A DNA stretch of 64,000 nucleotides from Epiperipatus broadwayi. Its lineage: Eukaryota; Onychophora; Udeonychophora; Euonychophora; Peripatidae. The notes below the pieces were generated by a model. It ran no database searches and was not told the origin of the DNA. It saw only the letters and a list, made by a program, of their open reading frames with translations. This document shows positions 1-12,967 of the stretch, one piece after another. A program made the position numbers and the translations under genes. The DNA lies in the NCBI GenBank assembly GCA_028023455.1, contig JAQFVV010000285.1, positions 53,501 to 117,500 of the forward strand, written 5' to 3'. Positions within the stretch are counted from its first letter, which is position 1, and each line of letters opens with the position of its first letter.

Positions 1-3000
1 ATTAGCTTAATTTTTTTTTAATTTCTCATCAAATGCATAAGCAATCAATTTTAATAACCTTATGGAAAACATAAAAGAACGCTTCAGCAAAATATCTTAA
101 TTTAGTACTGCAATTTTTAAGAATATAAGTTTGAAATATTATGTATATATACATATAATAGAAACCTCCAGTATTTTAATATATATATAATATTTTATGT
201 TAAATACATATAACTGTACAATAAATATTTTAGATCATTCTCTAACCTTAAAATAAAACAATAATTAACAAGAATAGAATGGCCATTTATTCTTCTATCC
301 CATTTATTTATACAGAGATTTTAGGCAAACCCCTCTATTAATAAATAAGGCACAACAATAGATGGTCACTCCATTCTTGTTAATTATTAATCTTATCCTA
401 GATGTGAAAATATTTTAAAATATTTGTTGGTTAGTGATATGAGTCTTAATACGACTGCTTGTGATTATTCAACAAAAAAAAGCACTTCAGGTTTAAAACT
501 ATCTTAATTAGTCTTACTAAATGTCTAATGTGCATATTAGTTTCTCTGTTTACCTACTATGTTATGCAACTTAAGGGTAAAAAACTTTCCCCCCTCTTAG
601 CTGTATAATGGAAATCTAATAAAATAGTTTTGAGAAAAAATAATTAAAAACTAATGTTTTCAAAAAATTATAATTATAAAATCATAAGAACTTTCTCTTT
701 TTTAAATTATAAGAATCTATTTCTTTTTAATATTCTTTATTCTTCACTTTCTTTCTATTCTCAAAGATCATTAGTTGAGGAGTTTTAACTCTTTAACAAA
801 GTGAGACTTTTTGTAATCATTCAATATTTGATTTAGTATTAAACCATTATTTTATATTGGAATTTAACAAATTGGACTTTGTTTGTTACAAATATAAGTT
901 TACAAATGAAAAACATTCTAAAAAATTATATTTAAACTTTGCTAATATTGGAGGAGGGATAAATAAAATATGCATTTTTATTATTCAATAGTGGGCAGAA
1001 AATCAGCCAAATAAATAACTCTAAAAAATAAACAAAATTTTTTTTCACTAAAATTTATATTTAAAATAGGAAAAGAATAAATATGAAGCCCTTATAAATG
1101 TATAAAATTCAGCTTTAAAATTTAAAATTGCATTTATAGTTTTTAGAATACCTTAAACATCCTACCATTATGTTGATTATTGATCAGTTTATAAGTCATT
1201 ATGACTTTTCTTTATTACTATTACATAAGAATTTGTCTTCTATTTTTAAAAATAAAACATAAACATATAAAATTAAAGTGTAATCATGTATACTTTTATT
1301 TTTTAATAATAATTATACAATTATAATATAAAAATAATAGTTAATATTTAATACATTATGAAAAATATCAAATTTTTTGCTATTCTAAAAATCTTTTTGA
1401 AGTAATCTCACATATGACCTCAAACCTAAACAACATAGAACTAGAGCCATTAAGTGCATGGAGTATGGGCTCAATTACCTTGACTTTACCACTTACTGGA
1501 GTATACTGAACACTTCAGATTTTTTTGAATTAATAAATGAGTATTTATTAGTTTGGATTTAAAAAAAACCCAGCAAATTTACAATGAAATATTACTACAA
1601 ATAGTCATAGAAGCAGAATGTTAAATGAATGTCAAATAGCATTTTCTCCAAGTAAAAATCTTCATTTGCAACAACCAGTTAGTTAAACTATGTTTTTTTC
1701 TCTTATAATTTTTTCCAAATAGTACTAATCTTATATAATCTAGACTTTTCATTCATTATCATGTGATATTTAAAAGTAAAGAAAAAACAAAAATACATTT
1801 TTTTAAAAGAAACACATTCTTACTATTAAATTTCTTAGATGAACTTTTGTCAAAACATTCCTATATATCATATTTGACATTATATTTTTTTTAAATTTTT
1901 TTTAGTTGCATTTTTAAACAAAAAAGCTTATTCTCTATTTTATTTTTCAATTTTTATAACAAATTTTATAAAAAGCATAAGTTTAGAAAATACAATTTAT
2001 TAAAAAAAAAAAATATTAACATTGGAAATAATAATAATTAAAACAAAAGTATTTCATTTCAGATTTCAAGCTAAAAAAATTATTTAATGAAAATAAAAAT
2101 ATTTTTCAAAAAATTATGTATTTGAGACAAATTTTATTAATTCTTTATATTGCAATTATTTTCTGCCAAAATTTTAGTGATAAGAAGCAAAAATTCAAAT
2201 TTCATTTTAGCTTTTACATTTTTATTTTATAATAGAATTCAATAAATTTGCTTAATTTATCAGAAATTTGAATTTACAAACAAAAAATATTGTTAATAAA
2301 ATAATATTTGAATCTTCTAAATATTAAAAATAATAATAACATAAACTATTTTGCATTATGTAATGATAACAATAACTTTATACTTTTTTGCTTATTGGTC
2401 AACTACACTAACATCAATAAAAAAAAACTACAAAAATCTTTTTCATTTGAAATTTGATCTTAGAATCTGAATAAACTATAAAAAATAGCCACCAATTTAT
2501 AAAATACTGTTCTAAAATAAAATATAATTATTAAATTACCACCAAAAATCAATACAGATGAATTTTGACAGTTCATAAATATATATTTGCAGCTATGATT
2601 TTTTTTATGTATTTAAGCATTTGTTTAACATAAACTTTTAAAAATAAAACTTATTTCAATAAAATTAAAATGTAAACATAAAAGGATTTTTATTATTATT
2701 ATGAAAATATTTTGTAAAATTAATTATAAATATTTAAATAAAGTCCATTTCTTCACAATTTGATCAAAACAATGTAAAGAGCATGCCCAAATTTGCTTAC
2801 ACTCTTAAGATTAAATAATGGATCAATCAGAAAATAGTAAATGGGAAATAAATCTGACAGTTCTTTGAAGGGTTGCTTTGTAAGTTACTAACATCTTCAG
2901 ATGTTTTTAAAACTAATAACTTAATATTTATATTAATTCACATTTTACCAACAAACTGAATTTAAAGGAAGAAAAAACTCAATTAAGAATGACTAAAAGA

Positions 3001-4060
3001 AAATGCTTATAAAAAACTTCATCCAGTGCATTGTACATTGTCAAAATTGTGGCTGAGTTGAGTAAGATATTTTTTTTAAAAAATTAAAATTCAACAATTA
3101 AATTGCAAAAAAAAAGTTTTTGATATTAGTTTTTTGCTGTTTGATAATAAGAAATTTTTAGTTGATTAATTTTTTTTTATTAAAAAGTCAATATATTCAA
3201 ATAAAATTTAAATCTAATCATCATATACTTATTAAAAAACAAATATTTAATAATTTTACAAAAGTCAAATAAATAAAACAGGTAGAAAAGTATGTGAACA
3301 TTTTTTTATTTTTGTGATATAAATAAAATACTATAGAGCACTTTCACCTGTGCACAGAATGAGCACATTTTTCTGTTATTTATTTTGGTTCACTGATAGC
3401 TATTGATGTCTAAATACTTTAATTAGAATTAAAAACTTAATATTTAAAACATGCAAAATCTTTATTTAATTAAAGTGTATACCATCAATTAATATTTTTT
3501 CATATATATTCTAAGTCTAATCATGATAGTTTTAAAAAAGTAGCTTAAATTTTTTAACAAATAATTATAAACAATCTTCTTTTTATACTTATATATAATG
3601 CTTTTAAATAAGTGATATTGTTAATAAAGACATTACACAAAGAATTTTAATTTAAAAAAAGCATATATATATATATATTCAATTATAAAAACAAATCACA
3701 TTACAATTTTTTCTTATCAGTGGAAGAACTTTAATCATATGACAAGTCTTATATTTCAGTCAAATCTCATTATATATTCCCAAATTCAATACAAAAAAAT
3801 ATTAATAAAAAAACAAATTATTTTTATCATCTTCATTTTCAATTTTTGAAGATTTCATTGTAATTTCTTTTTGTAATTAATTCTGAGAATGGTTAATGGG
3901 GTTTGACCAAAATATTAATTATTGTTGATTGTGAATAAAGTTCTTCCATTCATAAGAAAAATGAATACAGAGAGTTTTTTTAAATAAATGAATCTCAATT
4001 TATTTACAAATGGAAAAACATAATATGGAGTTTGACAGATAATGTATGTTTTTGAAGTTT

Positions 4061-4062
<2 letters not shown>
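1..4062. other. AT-rich DNA, nothing recognised
   Basis: Very AT-rich sequence with poly(A)/poly(T) runs and short TA tracts (for example near 3664-3680). No reading frame of useful length, no repeat shared with the rest of the window and no RNA gene were seen on either strand. Probably intergenic or intronic. Confidence 0.6.

Positions 4063-4103
<41 letters not shown>
4063..4103. repeat. (TA)n microsatellite
   Basis: An uninterrupted TA dinucleotide tract of about 40 bases. It creates apparent Tyr/Ile-repeat reading frames on both strands, which are artefacts. It lies about 140 bases upstream of a SINE but shows no link to it. Confidence 0.95.
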
Positions 4104-4104
<1 letters not shown>

Positions 4105-4242
4105 TTTGCATTTATTGACATTCAAATATTGTTTATACAAAGCTTCCAATGGTGTGATTACTTTTGTTTAAATTTCATATATGTACATGTAGGTATATGT
4201 GTGAGTGTACATGTTTTAAGTGAAAGGGTGATATGGAAGATA

Positions 4243-4356
4243 GTCAAGCATTGTTAGATGAGAGGTCATCACAGCCGCCTTGTGGGCGGGTAGTTGGTTG
4301 CAGACGGTTGTGGGTTCACATCCCAGCTGATGCTATGACATATGAAAAAAAAAAGA
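4243..4356 (+). mobile_element. tRNA-headed SINE, subfamily b
   Basis: A short retroposon of about 110 bases with a pol III promoter layout. The A-box-like segment is around 4254-4268 and the B box GGTTCACATCC is at 4312-4322. The 3' part contains GCTATGACATATG and ends in an A-run at 4345-4354. Its tRNA-like middle matches the copies at 16765-16874 and 56249-56360, both in the opposite orientation. The last ~25 bases also match the copies at 19.7 and 29.3 kb, which have a different head. No clear TSD was found. It cannot be a working tRNA gene: the acceptor stem does not close and an A-tail follows. Confidence 0.75.
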
Positions 4357-4440
4357 TACAAAATTAGATACATTATGATAAAATGGTAATATTTAATCAG
4401 ATGCAAGTTTTTTTCATTCTCTCAGCATGTCTTTATTATT

Positions 4441-4520
4441 AAAAGGTGGCTGCCTTGACAACAAATTGAGATTGTTGATTTTTATTGATCTTGGCATTGT
4501 TTAAGTGTGTTAATTGCTTT
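4441..4520 (+). mobile_element. Penelope-like element tail fragment
   Basis: About 80 bases containing GCTGCCTTGACAAC and the following TTGAGATTGTTGAT-like segment. This is the same unit found at 27501-27590, 40462-40735 and 60064-60190, where it sits next to Penelope-like coding remnants or in the same orientation as this one. It is an isolated, diverged fragment with no coding content. Assignment rests only on similarity within this window. Confidence 0.5.
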
Positions 4521-6944
4521 CATGTATTTATATTCTGAATAACATTAATTTAATTTTATACTATATATAAACAATTGGCAATGTTTGATGGGAAAAAATC
4601 AACTAATTTTTACTGATGTTATTAATTATAATAGAAACACCAGACAAGCAAAAAAATTGGTTGATTTAGTTTTATATACTAAATTTCCATAAATGGTGTA
4701 AGCTAAATTGATATTATTAGATTTCAGTAGTATTTGAGTGTTTAAATACTTACACATATCAGACTTTGGAGAACACTGGGGTAGAAGTTTTTTATGGCCA
4801 ACAGCAAAAAAAATCAAACATTTGCAACTTTTTAAAAAATTTCTGATTCATAGAGGAAAACAATTTTTTTTTCAAAAACAAGAACTTCTCTTTAGCAAAA
4901 GTGTGCAGATTTTTCATTGATGTTTTAATCAGAATTTTGACCAATTATAGGCAGAAAATTGAAAGTTAAATTGTAAGTTATCTCACTGTTCTGGAATAAC
5001 TTAATAAAATTATTACAAATGAATGTGGGAAAGCATTAAATAAAAGATCTCCATAATATAAAGATGAATTGTGTTTTTGCTTAAATTGATTGGTTGTTCT
5101 AAAACGTCTAAGACGCAAATATAATAGTAAATAATATTTTTCTGAATTTACTAATATTCTAGCATTATCAAAATTACAAATATTGTCTTATTTAAAAGTG
5201 AAAAGCAGATGTATCTGACCATGATAGAATTCATATATATGTTTCCTAATTATTACCCTGTCATTGAGGAATTTGTGTTCTCCAAGGTCTGCTTTCTATT
5301 TCATTTCTTAAGATTGAAAACTTTGATATGATATATATTACATGACTTGTACAAAAATGTAATTTACTAAATGATATTTTAGAAAATTGATTTACCTACC
5401 AAAATTCTTATTTCTATATAAACTTTAACCCCCAGATGTTATAATAAGATTTATGAAGTAAGTAAAATTTGATGCCAAGCTTTGGTGCTGATAATAATTT
5501 TACTTTCTAGATTATCAGTCCAAGACAGATTGAGCAAACTAGAAAAAAAAATCTAAAACCAAAAGAATGCATTTAAGTAACTATTGCCAGTTCTAATCAA
5601 GCAGGATGAGATTATCTGCTCACTCTTGTTTACATTGTTTTTACAAGTTATGGAGAATATAGTGAATAAAGGATACTGCATTGAAATAAATTATATTTTC
5701 AATGATTAATGTAGCACTAATGAATATGCAGGATTACTCCATTTTTTCCAAATTTATAAGCACTTTTCTTACTTTTTAGTTCATTGAGTCATAACTTTTC
5801 TTTTTTTCATACAATACATGTATTCTGTAACCAATTGACATTCATTCACATGAGATAAACGCTTGATACATTAATGGATAGTTGCCATTGGCAATTAATT
5901 TTAATTTAAGCTTATAAATTTGAAAAATTGACTTTATTACACGTATTTTATAATCTCTTTTAATTATTAGAAATATAATTCATTGCTGTGCAAAAGTTTA
6001 TAAAATATCTTTCTTATCTTATGCAAGAGCAATGTGAAAAAGGTTGATTAGATAATATCAATCTCTGTTTTGTTTTCTCATTTTGCAATGCCAACATTAA
6101 TTATCATAAACAAATAATTGTTGAATATGACTGTAAACATCTACAGAATTATAAATGCTTTATTGCTGAAAAGTTCTGAAAATTTCACATTCTGGAAAAT
6201 TACTAAATTGAACCGTGATTCACAGATCTTGAGATTCAATGTTGGACACTATAACTGTACCAAACTACATAGGATAATGTATATTTATTTGCACTTTATA
6301 TATTTAATTTATGAGGCTCATTAATTCCCAGATCAGGGCAAGCTAAGTGTAAAAAGTATATTGCATTTCTAACATCACACACACACACATATATAATAAA
6401 ATAGTTGTTAAATAATCCATTTTAGGGCAAAAGGCTCTCTAACACCAGCTGGTGAGAATTTGAGCATTTTCCACCTATGTTTTACTCTCTTATTAAGAAT
6501 ATTTTAATTATAGGCCAAGATTGTATGATCAATTGAGTTAGCATTGACATGACTCCTAAAAAATAAAATTGTAAGCCAGTTGAATAAATATTCAAGTTAT
6601 TAACCCTACATATTCAAATGTTTTTCACATAATAGATAAAAGTTCTACCATTATATCACAACCCTTATATTATAAATATAGATAAATCTTAATACTTATT
6701 TGAGAATGTGAAGAGAACATATATCACACACATATATAATTTTCATTAAATATACTTAACATGTCATTTTATCACACATTATTGAAATATATATATATAT
6801 AAAGATATCTGAAAAAGGTCAAAGTCCATCAAGACGCATTTAATGCTAAATCAGCATTCTTCAATTGGCTTGGGTCACAATCTCTTACACATGTTATCAT
6901 CATTTGTTTAGTATTTATCCAATCTAAAATTACTATAATTTAAT
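4521..6944. other. AT-rich DNA, nothing recognised
   Basis: No supported gene or repeat. The few short open frames here (about 60-70 codons) have AT-driven composition and no recognisable domain. A small CA/TA run is present near 6378-6395. Confidence 0.55.
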
Positions 6945-7463
6945 TGTAAACTTAAGAGCATGCTAACACTCTAAACAAGCCTTTTTTATTATTATGATAA
7001 ATGCTACTACAAGAGAAGGCATTCAAATCATCTTTATCTTAGATTGTCCCCATCTCCAGATTGGTTTCAACCTATGGGTCTCTTCAGTGAGGAGTTGGGA
7101 CATTAGATTCAAAAAACCAACTCAAGTTAAGCATTTATCTAAAAGATAATTCTCAAGAAGAAGATCTAAACCTTTAGACATCTGCATGTCTTTAAAGTCA
7201 GTTCTCCAACTGAAAAAAATATACGGGCCTGAACTTAATTAAGATACTCCATATATTAATAGGCTTAGCCATTTAATTTAGCCAAAGTCGCAATAGCAAA
7301 ATAATAATAGTAAATAATAATAAGTCAGATGTTACATGACTTATATATAGCTTGCAATTACCAATATGTAAACTTAAGAGCATGCTAACACTCTAAACAA
7401 GCTTTTTTATTTTATTATGATAAATGCTACTACAAGAGAAGGCATTCAAATCATCTTTATCTG
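6945..7463. repeat. Direct repeat pair, ~96 bp, 423 bp apart
   Basis: The segment 6945-7041 recurs almost unchanged at 7368-7463. Both begin GTAAACTTAAGAGCATGCTA and end with the CATTCAAATCATCTTTATCT run. They differ mainly by a few bases in the central T-rich stretch. About 326 bases of unrelated sequence lie between them. This could be a segmental duplication with the second copy truncated, or short terminal repeats of an unrecognised element. No coding capacity is seen between them. Confidence 0.8.
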
Positions 7464-8483
7464 GATTAATTTAGATGGATACATATTTTAATAAGGGGAG
7501 GGATTTACATTTGTGCCAGGGTTGATGGGATAAGTGTGTTAAAGGGTTTGGGATGCATATGTATATGCTACATTGCTATTCTTTTATAAAGTTGGGTAAA
7601 GTTTTTATAGCCCATTGTTACTGATATGTTCTGGGTATTTAACTGCTCTTGTTGTTTGGATTAAGTATATTGTTGTGTTGTATTGACCCCTAAATATTAG
7701 TTGCCTGGTTACCATCTAGATTATTGACATGTTGTAGCAGGGTCATTGTCAGTTAATTCAGTTGTTATTGTTGTTATTATGATTGTTATGATTATTAGAT
7801 TAATATTATGATGATGATGATGCGGAAAAGTAATATAATTCAACATAAATTAGATGATGACAAATATTTGTACTATTAATTTTTTATGTAAGAGAATAAC
7901 TGAGAGAGAGGAAGAGAGATAGAAGAGAGAGGAAAAATTAGATAAAAAAAAAAACAGCTTGTAAATATATATACTGGATCTGTTTTAATATATAGGCATC
8001 ATTTTATTATAAATTTGATGGAGTTTTTTTTCTTACAATGAAAAATTTGTGATTAAACCTGACTCCTCCCCCCCCCCCCCCATAAAATATCAAACATTTT
8101 GTGAAACAATTTTAATTATTGTTTAATGTCTAAAATTTAAAATTTTATAAAATCAGTTTCATGAACTTTTGTCATTGTATGATGCTATCGCAGACTCTGG
8201 GGCATAATATCTGGTCGATTCCAGTTCCGCCTATTTCAGAACTTGAACTTGTTATGGAACTTCTTAAACACTAAAGCTATTCAGGTGTCTGATTACAAAA
8301 AACACGTTTATCCATTTATACACACAACTTAACTTATACCAGCATTTTCAAAACTACACTCCTTAAAAGTTTATGTTATGTCATGTACATGAGGGGTCAG
8401 ATTGACCTTAGGTCAACATGGGTGTGACAATAATCTCAGCCTCAGGGTGGACTTTGAGCATTCCATCATCAGATTTTCAATTG
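7464..8483. other. AT-rich DNA with simple runs, no gene
   Basis: Contains a GA-rich run near 7900-7935, a poly(C) run at about 8068-8081 and otherwise unremarkable sequence. The piece 8395-8483 may be the outer flank of the R1 repeat that follows, but it has no partner in the other copies. No gene was recognised. Confidence 0.5.
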
Positions 8484-8716
8484 GATGGACAGTTGAAGAG
8501 TTGGAGTGTGGAGTAGATTGAAGCCTGTCCATTAAAGTATGAGGATTGGCTATCTTAATATATATTTGAGCACTTATAGCATATATATATAGAGATGGTA
8601 ATATGGACCAACTGATGATTGCTGGTTTAGCATGAAATACCCATATTGGTGATTATTTATCTTTTCAACATATATGTGTTCGAGTGTATCAGTGTTATGA
8701 GATAGAGTGGAGAGTA
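8484..8716 (-). repeat. Interspersed repeat R1, uninterrupted copy
   Basis: The reverse complement of this segment matches 20262-20509 and the split copy 21536-21637/22569-22727 along its length. Shared landmarks, read on the minus strand, are CTATCTCATAACA, GATAAATAATCACCAATAT, TATTTCATGCTAAACCAGCA, ATTAAGATAGCCAATC and the CTACTCCACACTCCAACT end. This copy keeps the uninterrupted sequence at the point where the 21.6-kb copy carries an RTE insertion. Non-coding; the repeat class is unknown. Confidence 0.85.
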
Positions 8717-9268
8717 GTGGGTTGTATGCCCTATATGTTAAAGATTTTGTAAAAGATTTAAAGTTTTATTTATGAAATTTTTATGACTTTCAAATAATAG
8801 TCTTCAAAAATTTTTCAGAGATAGAAAATTTACTCTACAGTATATAACATTCAATTTCATTTTTTTATATAATACTGATAGCTGTAAAATGTTGAATTAA
8901 CCAACGTCCAAGGAATAAATTACTTAGCAAAGATGTTAAATAGGTAATATTCTTAAAAATACTATATTGAGTTCCAAAAATTTTGGCAAAAGTGTTATAA
9001 TCATAAAAAAAAACAAACCTTGGTGATTATTCAATTGAGTTTAATATTTTATTTTAAAATTGAATAATAGACTTTGTAAACTTTATTTATTCTAAAACTG
9101 TAGTCACAATATTATGCAGCAGTAGTAGTTCCTTGCAACTATGAATTCATTATTCAATGTTTCAGTATCCCACAGTTTGATAAAAGTTCAAATTAAACAA
9201 AATAGAAATTTGTAAATGTGAATTTATGTGACGTTCAAATTGATTTATTAAGTGCATAGATCATATGA
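8717..9268. other. AT-rich DNA, nothing recognised
   Basis: No repeat partner, coding frame or RNA gene was seen in this stretch. Confidence 0.5.
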
Positions 9269-9429
9269 AATTAAAAAGAAAGGATTTCATCTTTTTAACA
9301 TACAATCTTACAGATTTTATCTTTATAAAGTCTCTAAGGGAGTTTCCTCTGTATCCAACACAGCATCGTTGAGTTACTACAAAAATCAGTAGCCCTATGT
9401 TAAACAGGTGAAATCCTTTCTCTTTAATT
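9269..9429. mobile_element. Small fold-back element (MITE-like)
   Basis: Terminal inverted repeats of about 34 bases: 9269-9303, starting AATTAAAAAGAAAGGATTTC, pairs with 9396-9429, which ends GAAATCCTTTCTCTTTAATT. There are only a few mismatches and the spacer is about 92 bases. The interior is non-coding. This is the layout of a non-autonomous DNA transposon. A clear TSD was not found, so the superfamily is unknown. Confidence 0.55.
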
Positions 9430-9878
9430 AAACGTGAATTTGTAAATGTTATGGTTAGTAATACTTAAAGCACTATAAACAATCTGTCATTTTTTCTCTT
9501 TGCACATTCAGCGTACATTGTGTGCTCAGTCATGTGATTACTTTCTTTGAATTCCTGCCTTTTTCATAATTGAATTATATCAATTTTTTGTTAATTAATT
9601 TTGCTATGACTTTAAAAATTAAATTAGATTCTAAATGTGTATATATGTTAAACGTGACTATTATATAAGATTTCAAGTATCACAGTAAGAAAGAGATTTA
9701 GTGGATACAAGGAAAGGTCATATTAAAATTAAATAACAGGGCTAAAAATAAATACATAGTTAGTTGCAGCAAGCGGTGAAAATATTAGTTATAATTATAA
9801 GAATAATTTAATATCTTTTAAGGTGGAAAGATAATTTCTTTTTCAATTTAACTTTTTATATAAACTTTTATTATTATA
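9430..9878. other. AT-rich DNA, nothing recognised
   Basis: No gene, repeat partner or structured element was recognised. Confidence 0.5.
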
Positions 9879-10039
9879 ATTTTAAAATATCATCATCATC
9901 ATCATCAACCATTATCAATCCACTGCAGGATGAAGGTCTCTCCAAGTTCAATCCATCTTTTCCTATCTTTAGCTTCTCTTCTCCACATCACCCCTGCACA
10001 CTTTCTTATTTCATCCATCCAGCTCACATTTTAAAATAT
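9879..10039 (-). mobile_element. RTE tail fragment with perfect 12-bp TSD
   Basis: The 137-bp insert 9891-10027 is the 3' end of the RTE retrotransposon found at 47.4-50.6 kb, in minus orientation. On the minus strand it reads from the last codons of the ORF (homologous to the LQWIDNG end) into a (TGA)n tail, visible on the plus strand as (ATC)n at 9891-9905. The direct repeat ATTTTAAAATAT flanks it exactly, at 9879-9890 and 10028-10039. A microsatellite 3' tail, heavy 5' truncation and a 12-bp TSD are the known signature of RTE-clade target-primed insertion. Confidence 0.9.
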
Positions 10040-10149
10040 ACTTTTGCTTAAATGATCTTTAAAATATCAAAATTTATATTATTTTTTAATAATCATTGCA
10101 TTTATTTCGTATATATTGCTTTACTACTATCCCAATGCTACTATTAGTA

Positions 10150-10177
10150 TTACTACTACTATTACCACTATTACTAT

Positions 10178-10250
<73 letters not shown>

Positions 10251-10272
10251 GCTGCTGCTGCTGTTGCTGCTA
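10150..10272. repeat. (TAC)n / (TGC)n microsatellite
   Basis: About 120 bases of trinucleotide array, mostly ACT/TAC, changing to GCT/TGC over the last 22 bases. It gives poly-Leu, poly-Thr and poly-Ser frames on the two strands that should not be taken for proteins. Confidence 0.95.
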
Positions 10273-10861
10273 CAATTATTAACAAACCCTTTAAAATGAT
10301 GGGTGCAATCTTTAGGCATGGTCACTACTTCAATGACGATACAAAATTCAAATAATTTTTATCATTAGTTCTTCCCATCATTATATATGTTCAATCATTT
10401 GAAATCCTAACTCTAATCAAGAATATGATTTATTATAATCAGTGTTTAATAAATTCTCCAAATATTATTTTCTAAAAATAAAGCTGATCTTCATCTTTTT
10501 TTAGAGGGAAATATGGAGATCTTAAATTTCTTTTAAAAATTATAAATCAACAAGTTATTCAACACGACCTTATGAGCATGATATTCTGTCTTCTCTCTAT
10601 CATATTTAACTTTGCTTTTGTGTTTCAATAGATGCTTTAATATTTTTCTCTATTCAGACTGTTTTCTTTATATAACAAGGTCTTTACTCATATTAATTAT
10701 TTCAATTTAGATTCTAACCAATTTTACAATATTCTTAAATTTGACTGACATTTTTGATTAATTTAAATTTATTTTATATACATTCTTTTTGTTCTTTGTA
10801 TTATATTTGTGTTCAATCTATAATTGGATATAAGGCTGTTGTTTTGCACTTAAATAAATGG
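10273..10861. other. AT-rich DNA, nothing recognised
   Basis: No gene or repeat was recognised between the two trinucleotide arrays. Confidence 0.5.
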
Positions 10862-11091
<230 letters not shown>

Positions 11092-11297
11092 AAAAGGAAT
11101 TTTATTGAACCAAGGAAATTTTACATGATTAAATTTGCATACACATGCTTGCTTACATGGCAGTCATTTGATTTGACTGACAGGGTTGATATACATGATT
11201 TTATAAGTCAAGGGGGGAGAGTACAATTTTGATAATGAGTGTATAGTTAGATATTTTAATCTTAGTGTTAAATTTTGATTACATTGATTTTTATTAA

Positions 11298-11827
11298 TTA
11301 CATATTTGCATAATCTAAACGAGTCTTAGTATTAGTTTTAATGAGTCCATCTAAGAAATATAAGTCAGAATTGCTGAATTGTATCAATTTTTGTTTTTCC
11401 TTGTTTAAAATATAGTTCCATACTTGGTAATTAAGATGATTGTTCATTTCTCTAGCTATAGAATTGATTGTTGCTTCAATAATGCCCATATGTCTGCATA
11501 TATATGTGGATTTGCTATGATTTTATCCCTATTTCTTATTAGAGTTAATTTGTTTTGGAAGGTGGATGGATGTCTTCTGGTATTGTTACCTATCAGAAAT
11601 GTACATCTTGTGTTCCAGAAGGTATATAGGATAAAAGTTTCTGCTCTTATCTTTGGTTTGCCTTGGTATGTGCTGATGATATCTTTGATTCTGATATTCG
11701 GTTGCCAGTATGTATTACAAATTATTTTTCTTACTTCCTCTAATGCTGTGCATTGGTAGATTAAATGTTGTAGTGTTTCTTCTGAATAGTGATAGAGCCC
11801 ACAGAATGTGTCTACTGTGATATACAT
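11298..11827 (-). pseudogene. I-like ORF2 C-terminal region
   Basis: A 123-codon open stretch (11456-11827) followed by more coding-like sequence in another frame down to 11298. Near its start it has CGLYH...EETLQHLIYQC, matching the cysteine-histidine motif that ends ORF2 in many non-LTR elements. Further on, TRCTFLIGNNTRRHPSTF matches, residue for residue in most positions, a segment at 53250-53320 on the plus strand (CTFLFGKNTGRHLSTF). That match joins the two copies into one family and confirms the minus strand as the coding one here. The open frame on the opposite strand at 11424-11759 is a shadow. Confidence 0.75.
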
Positions 11828-12449
11828 TCTTTTGTGGTAGAGAAAATAGTTGTTGGCATTGCATACAGGTTGACTTTTAGAATGAAATCAAAAAATTAGG
11901 TTCAAGTGCCCATCTTTTGTAATCGTGGAATAATTTATTATTTATTCCTAGCATTGGAGGAGGTTCATTATTGTTTTGTTTCTGGTGTATGTGAGTGTAA
12001 ATTTCCCAGTAAGTATATTTTTTTGCATATTGCTCAAGTTATTTTGTGTGTTGTCCTATATTAGTATATGATTGATGAGATGTATAAATGTTTTGGAGAT
12101 GGCATGGAGTAATTTATATTAGGCATTTCAATTTTAGGAATTGGTCTATTATAGTGATTACCAGGTTTTTTAGTTTTTGTATGTTAAAGGTATCTATATC
12201 ATATAGTCCAGACTATTTTTTTTATAAGGGTTGATTAAGCCATTTGGTGGATATTGCAACCATTTTTTGGACCATAAAAGTTGGTTGCAGATAGATTTGA
12301 TTTTTGATTTGGATACCTGTAAAAAGGATATGATTGGTAGGTAGTATATAATTTTTGTTATGATGAGTTGATTTTATCAGTTGTATTTTTGAGTACATTG
12401 AAAGATAGGGTTTTTGTTAGTCAATCAACGATTCATTGAACTTCATCTT

Positions 12450-12967
12450 TTATTGTTCTGTATGTGACATCTCATACCCATACTTCCTAGATAAAATGGA
12501 AATCCTAGAAATGCACTTGGGTTTTTCTTGGTATATATGTATGCATGGTTTGCCAGTGAATAGTAACCAAGCAGTAGTCTTGGTTGTGCTGAATTTTAGC
12601 TTATATTGATTTGTGTATTCCTGTAATATTTTTTGCAATTTGGGTATTTGCTTCTCTGAGGACAGGAAAATGGTCACATTCTTCCATATATGATATGCAT
12701 GCTATGCACTGTATGGTACCTGGTATCTGTATTCCAGTGAAAGTTTGCTGTATTTTTTATAGTAGGGGGTTTAAGATATAATGAGCTGAGTGGGAATCCC
12801 TGCAATATAGATTGCAAGGGAACAAAAGATGGTGAGTTCTTTCCATTGAGTATTACATGGATTTCCTGGATTAGAAGATTTGCTATTAAGTATAATTGAG
12901 TTTTCGGTATTGTAGTGTTTTCCAGACTATCCATAAGTGTAATGATGTCTATTAAATGCTCATTCAA
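12450..12967 (-). pseudogene. I-like reverse transcriptase remnant
   Basis: Two overlapping minus-strand frames. The upstream one (12674-12967) has ILNGKNSPSFVPLQSILQG, corresponding to the RT block that normally reads NG..S..F....G..QG.PLSP. The downstream one (12450-12677) has VTIFLSSEKQIPKLQKIL followed by STTKTTAWLLF, the region just after the catalytic YxDD box. The box itself, around 12680-12700, has decayed and no adjacent aspartates remain. A partner copy at 52240-52290 keeps AYMDD at the same place. The RT is clearly non-functional. Confidence 0.75.

Noticed and set aside
4243-4356. Functional tRNA gene
   Set aside because: A and B boxes are present but no closed acceptor stem; an A-tail and further copies, several with TSDs, show these are SINEs.
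10086-10355. Poly-Ser, poly-Leu and poly-Thr reading frames
   Set aside because: Translations of the (TAC)n/(TGC)n microsatellite, not genes.
11424-11759. 111-codon plus-strand frame
   Set aside because: Antisense shadow of the I-like ORF2 C-terminus, whose minus-strand frame carries the recognisable zinc motif and matches the 53-kb copy.
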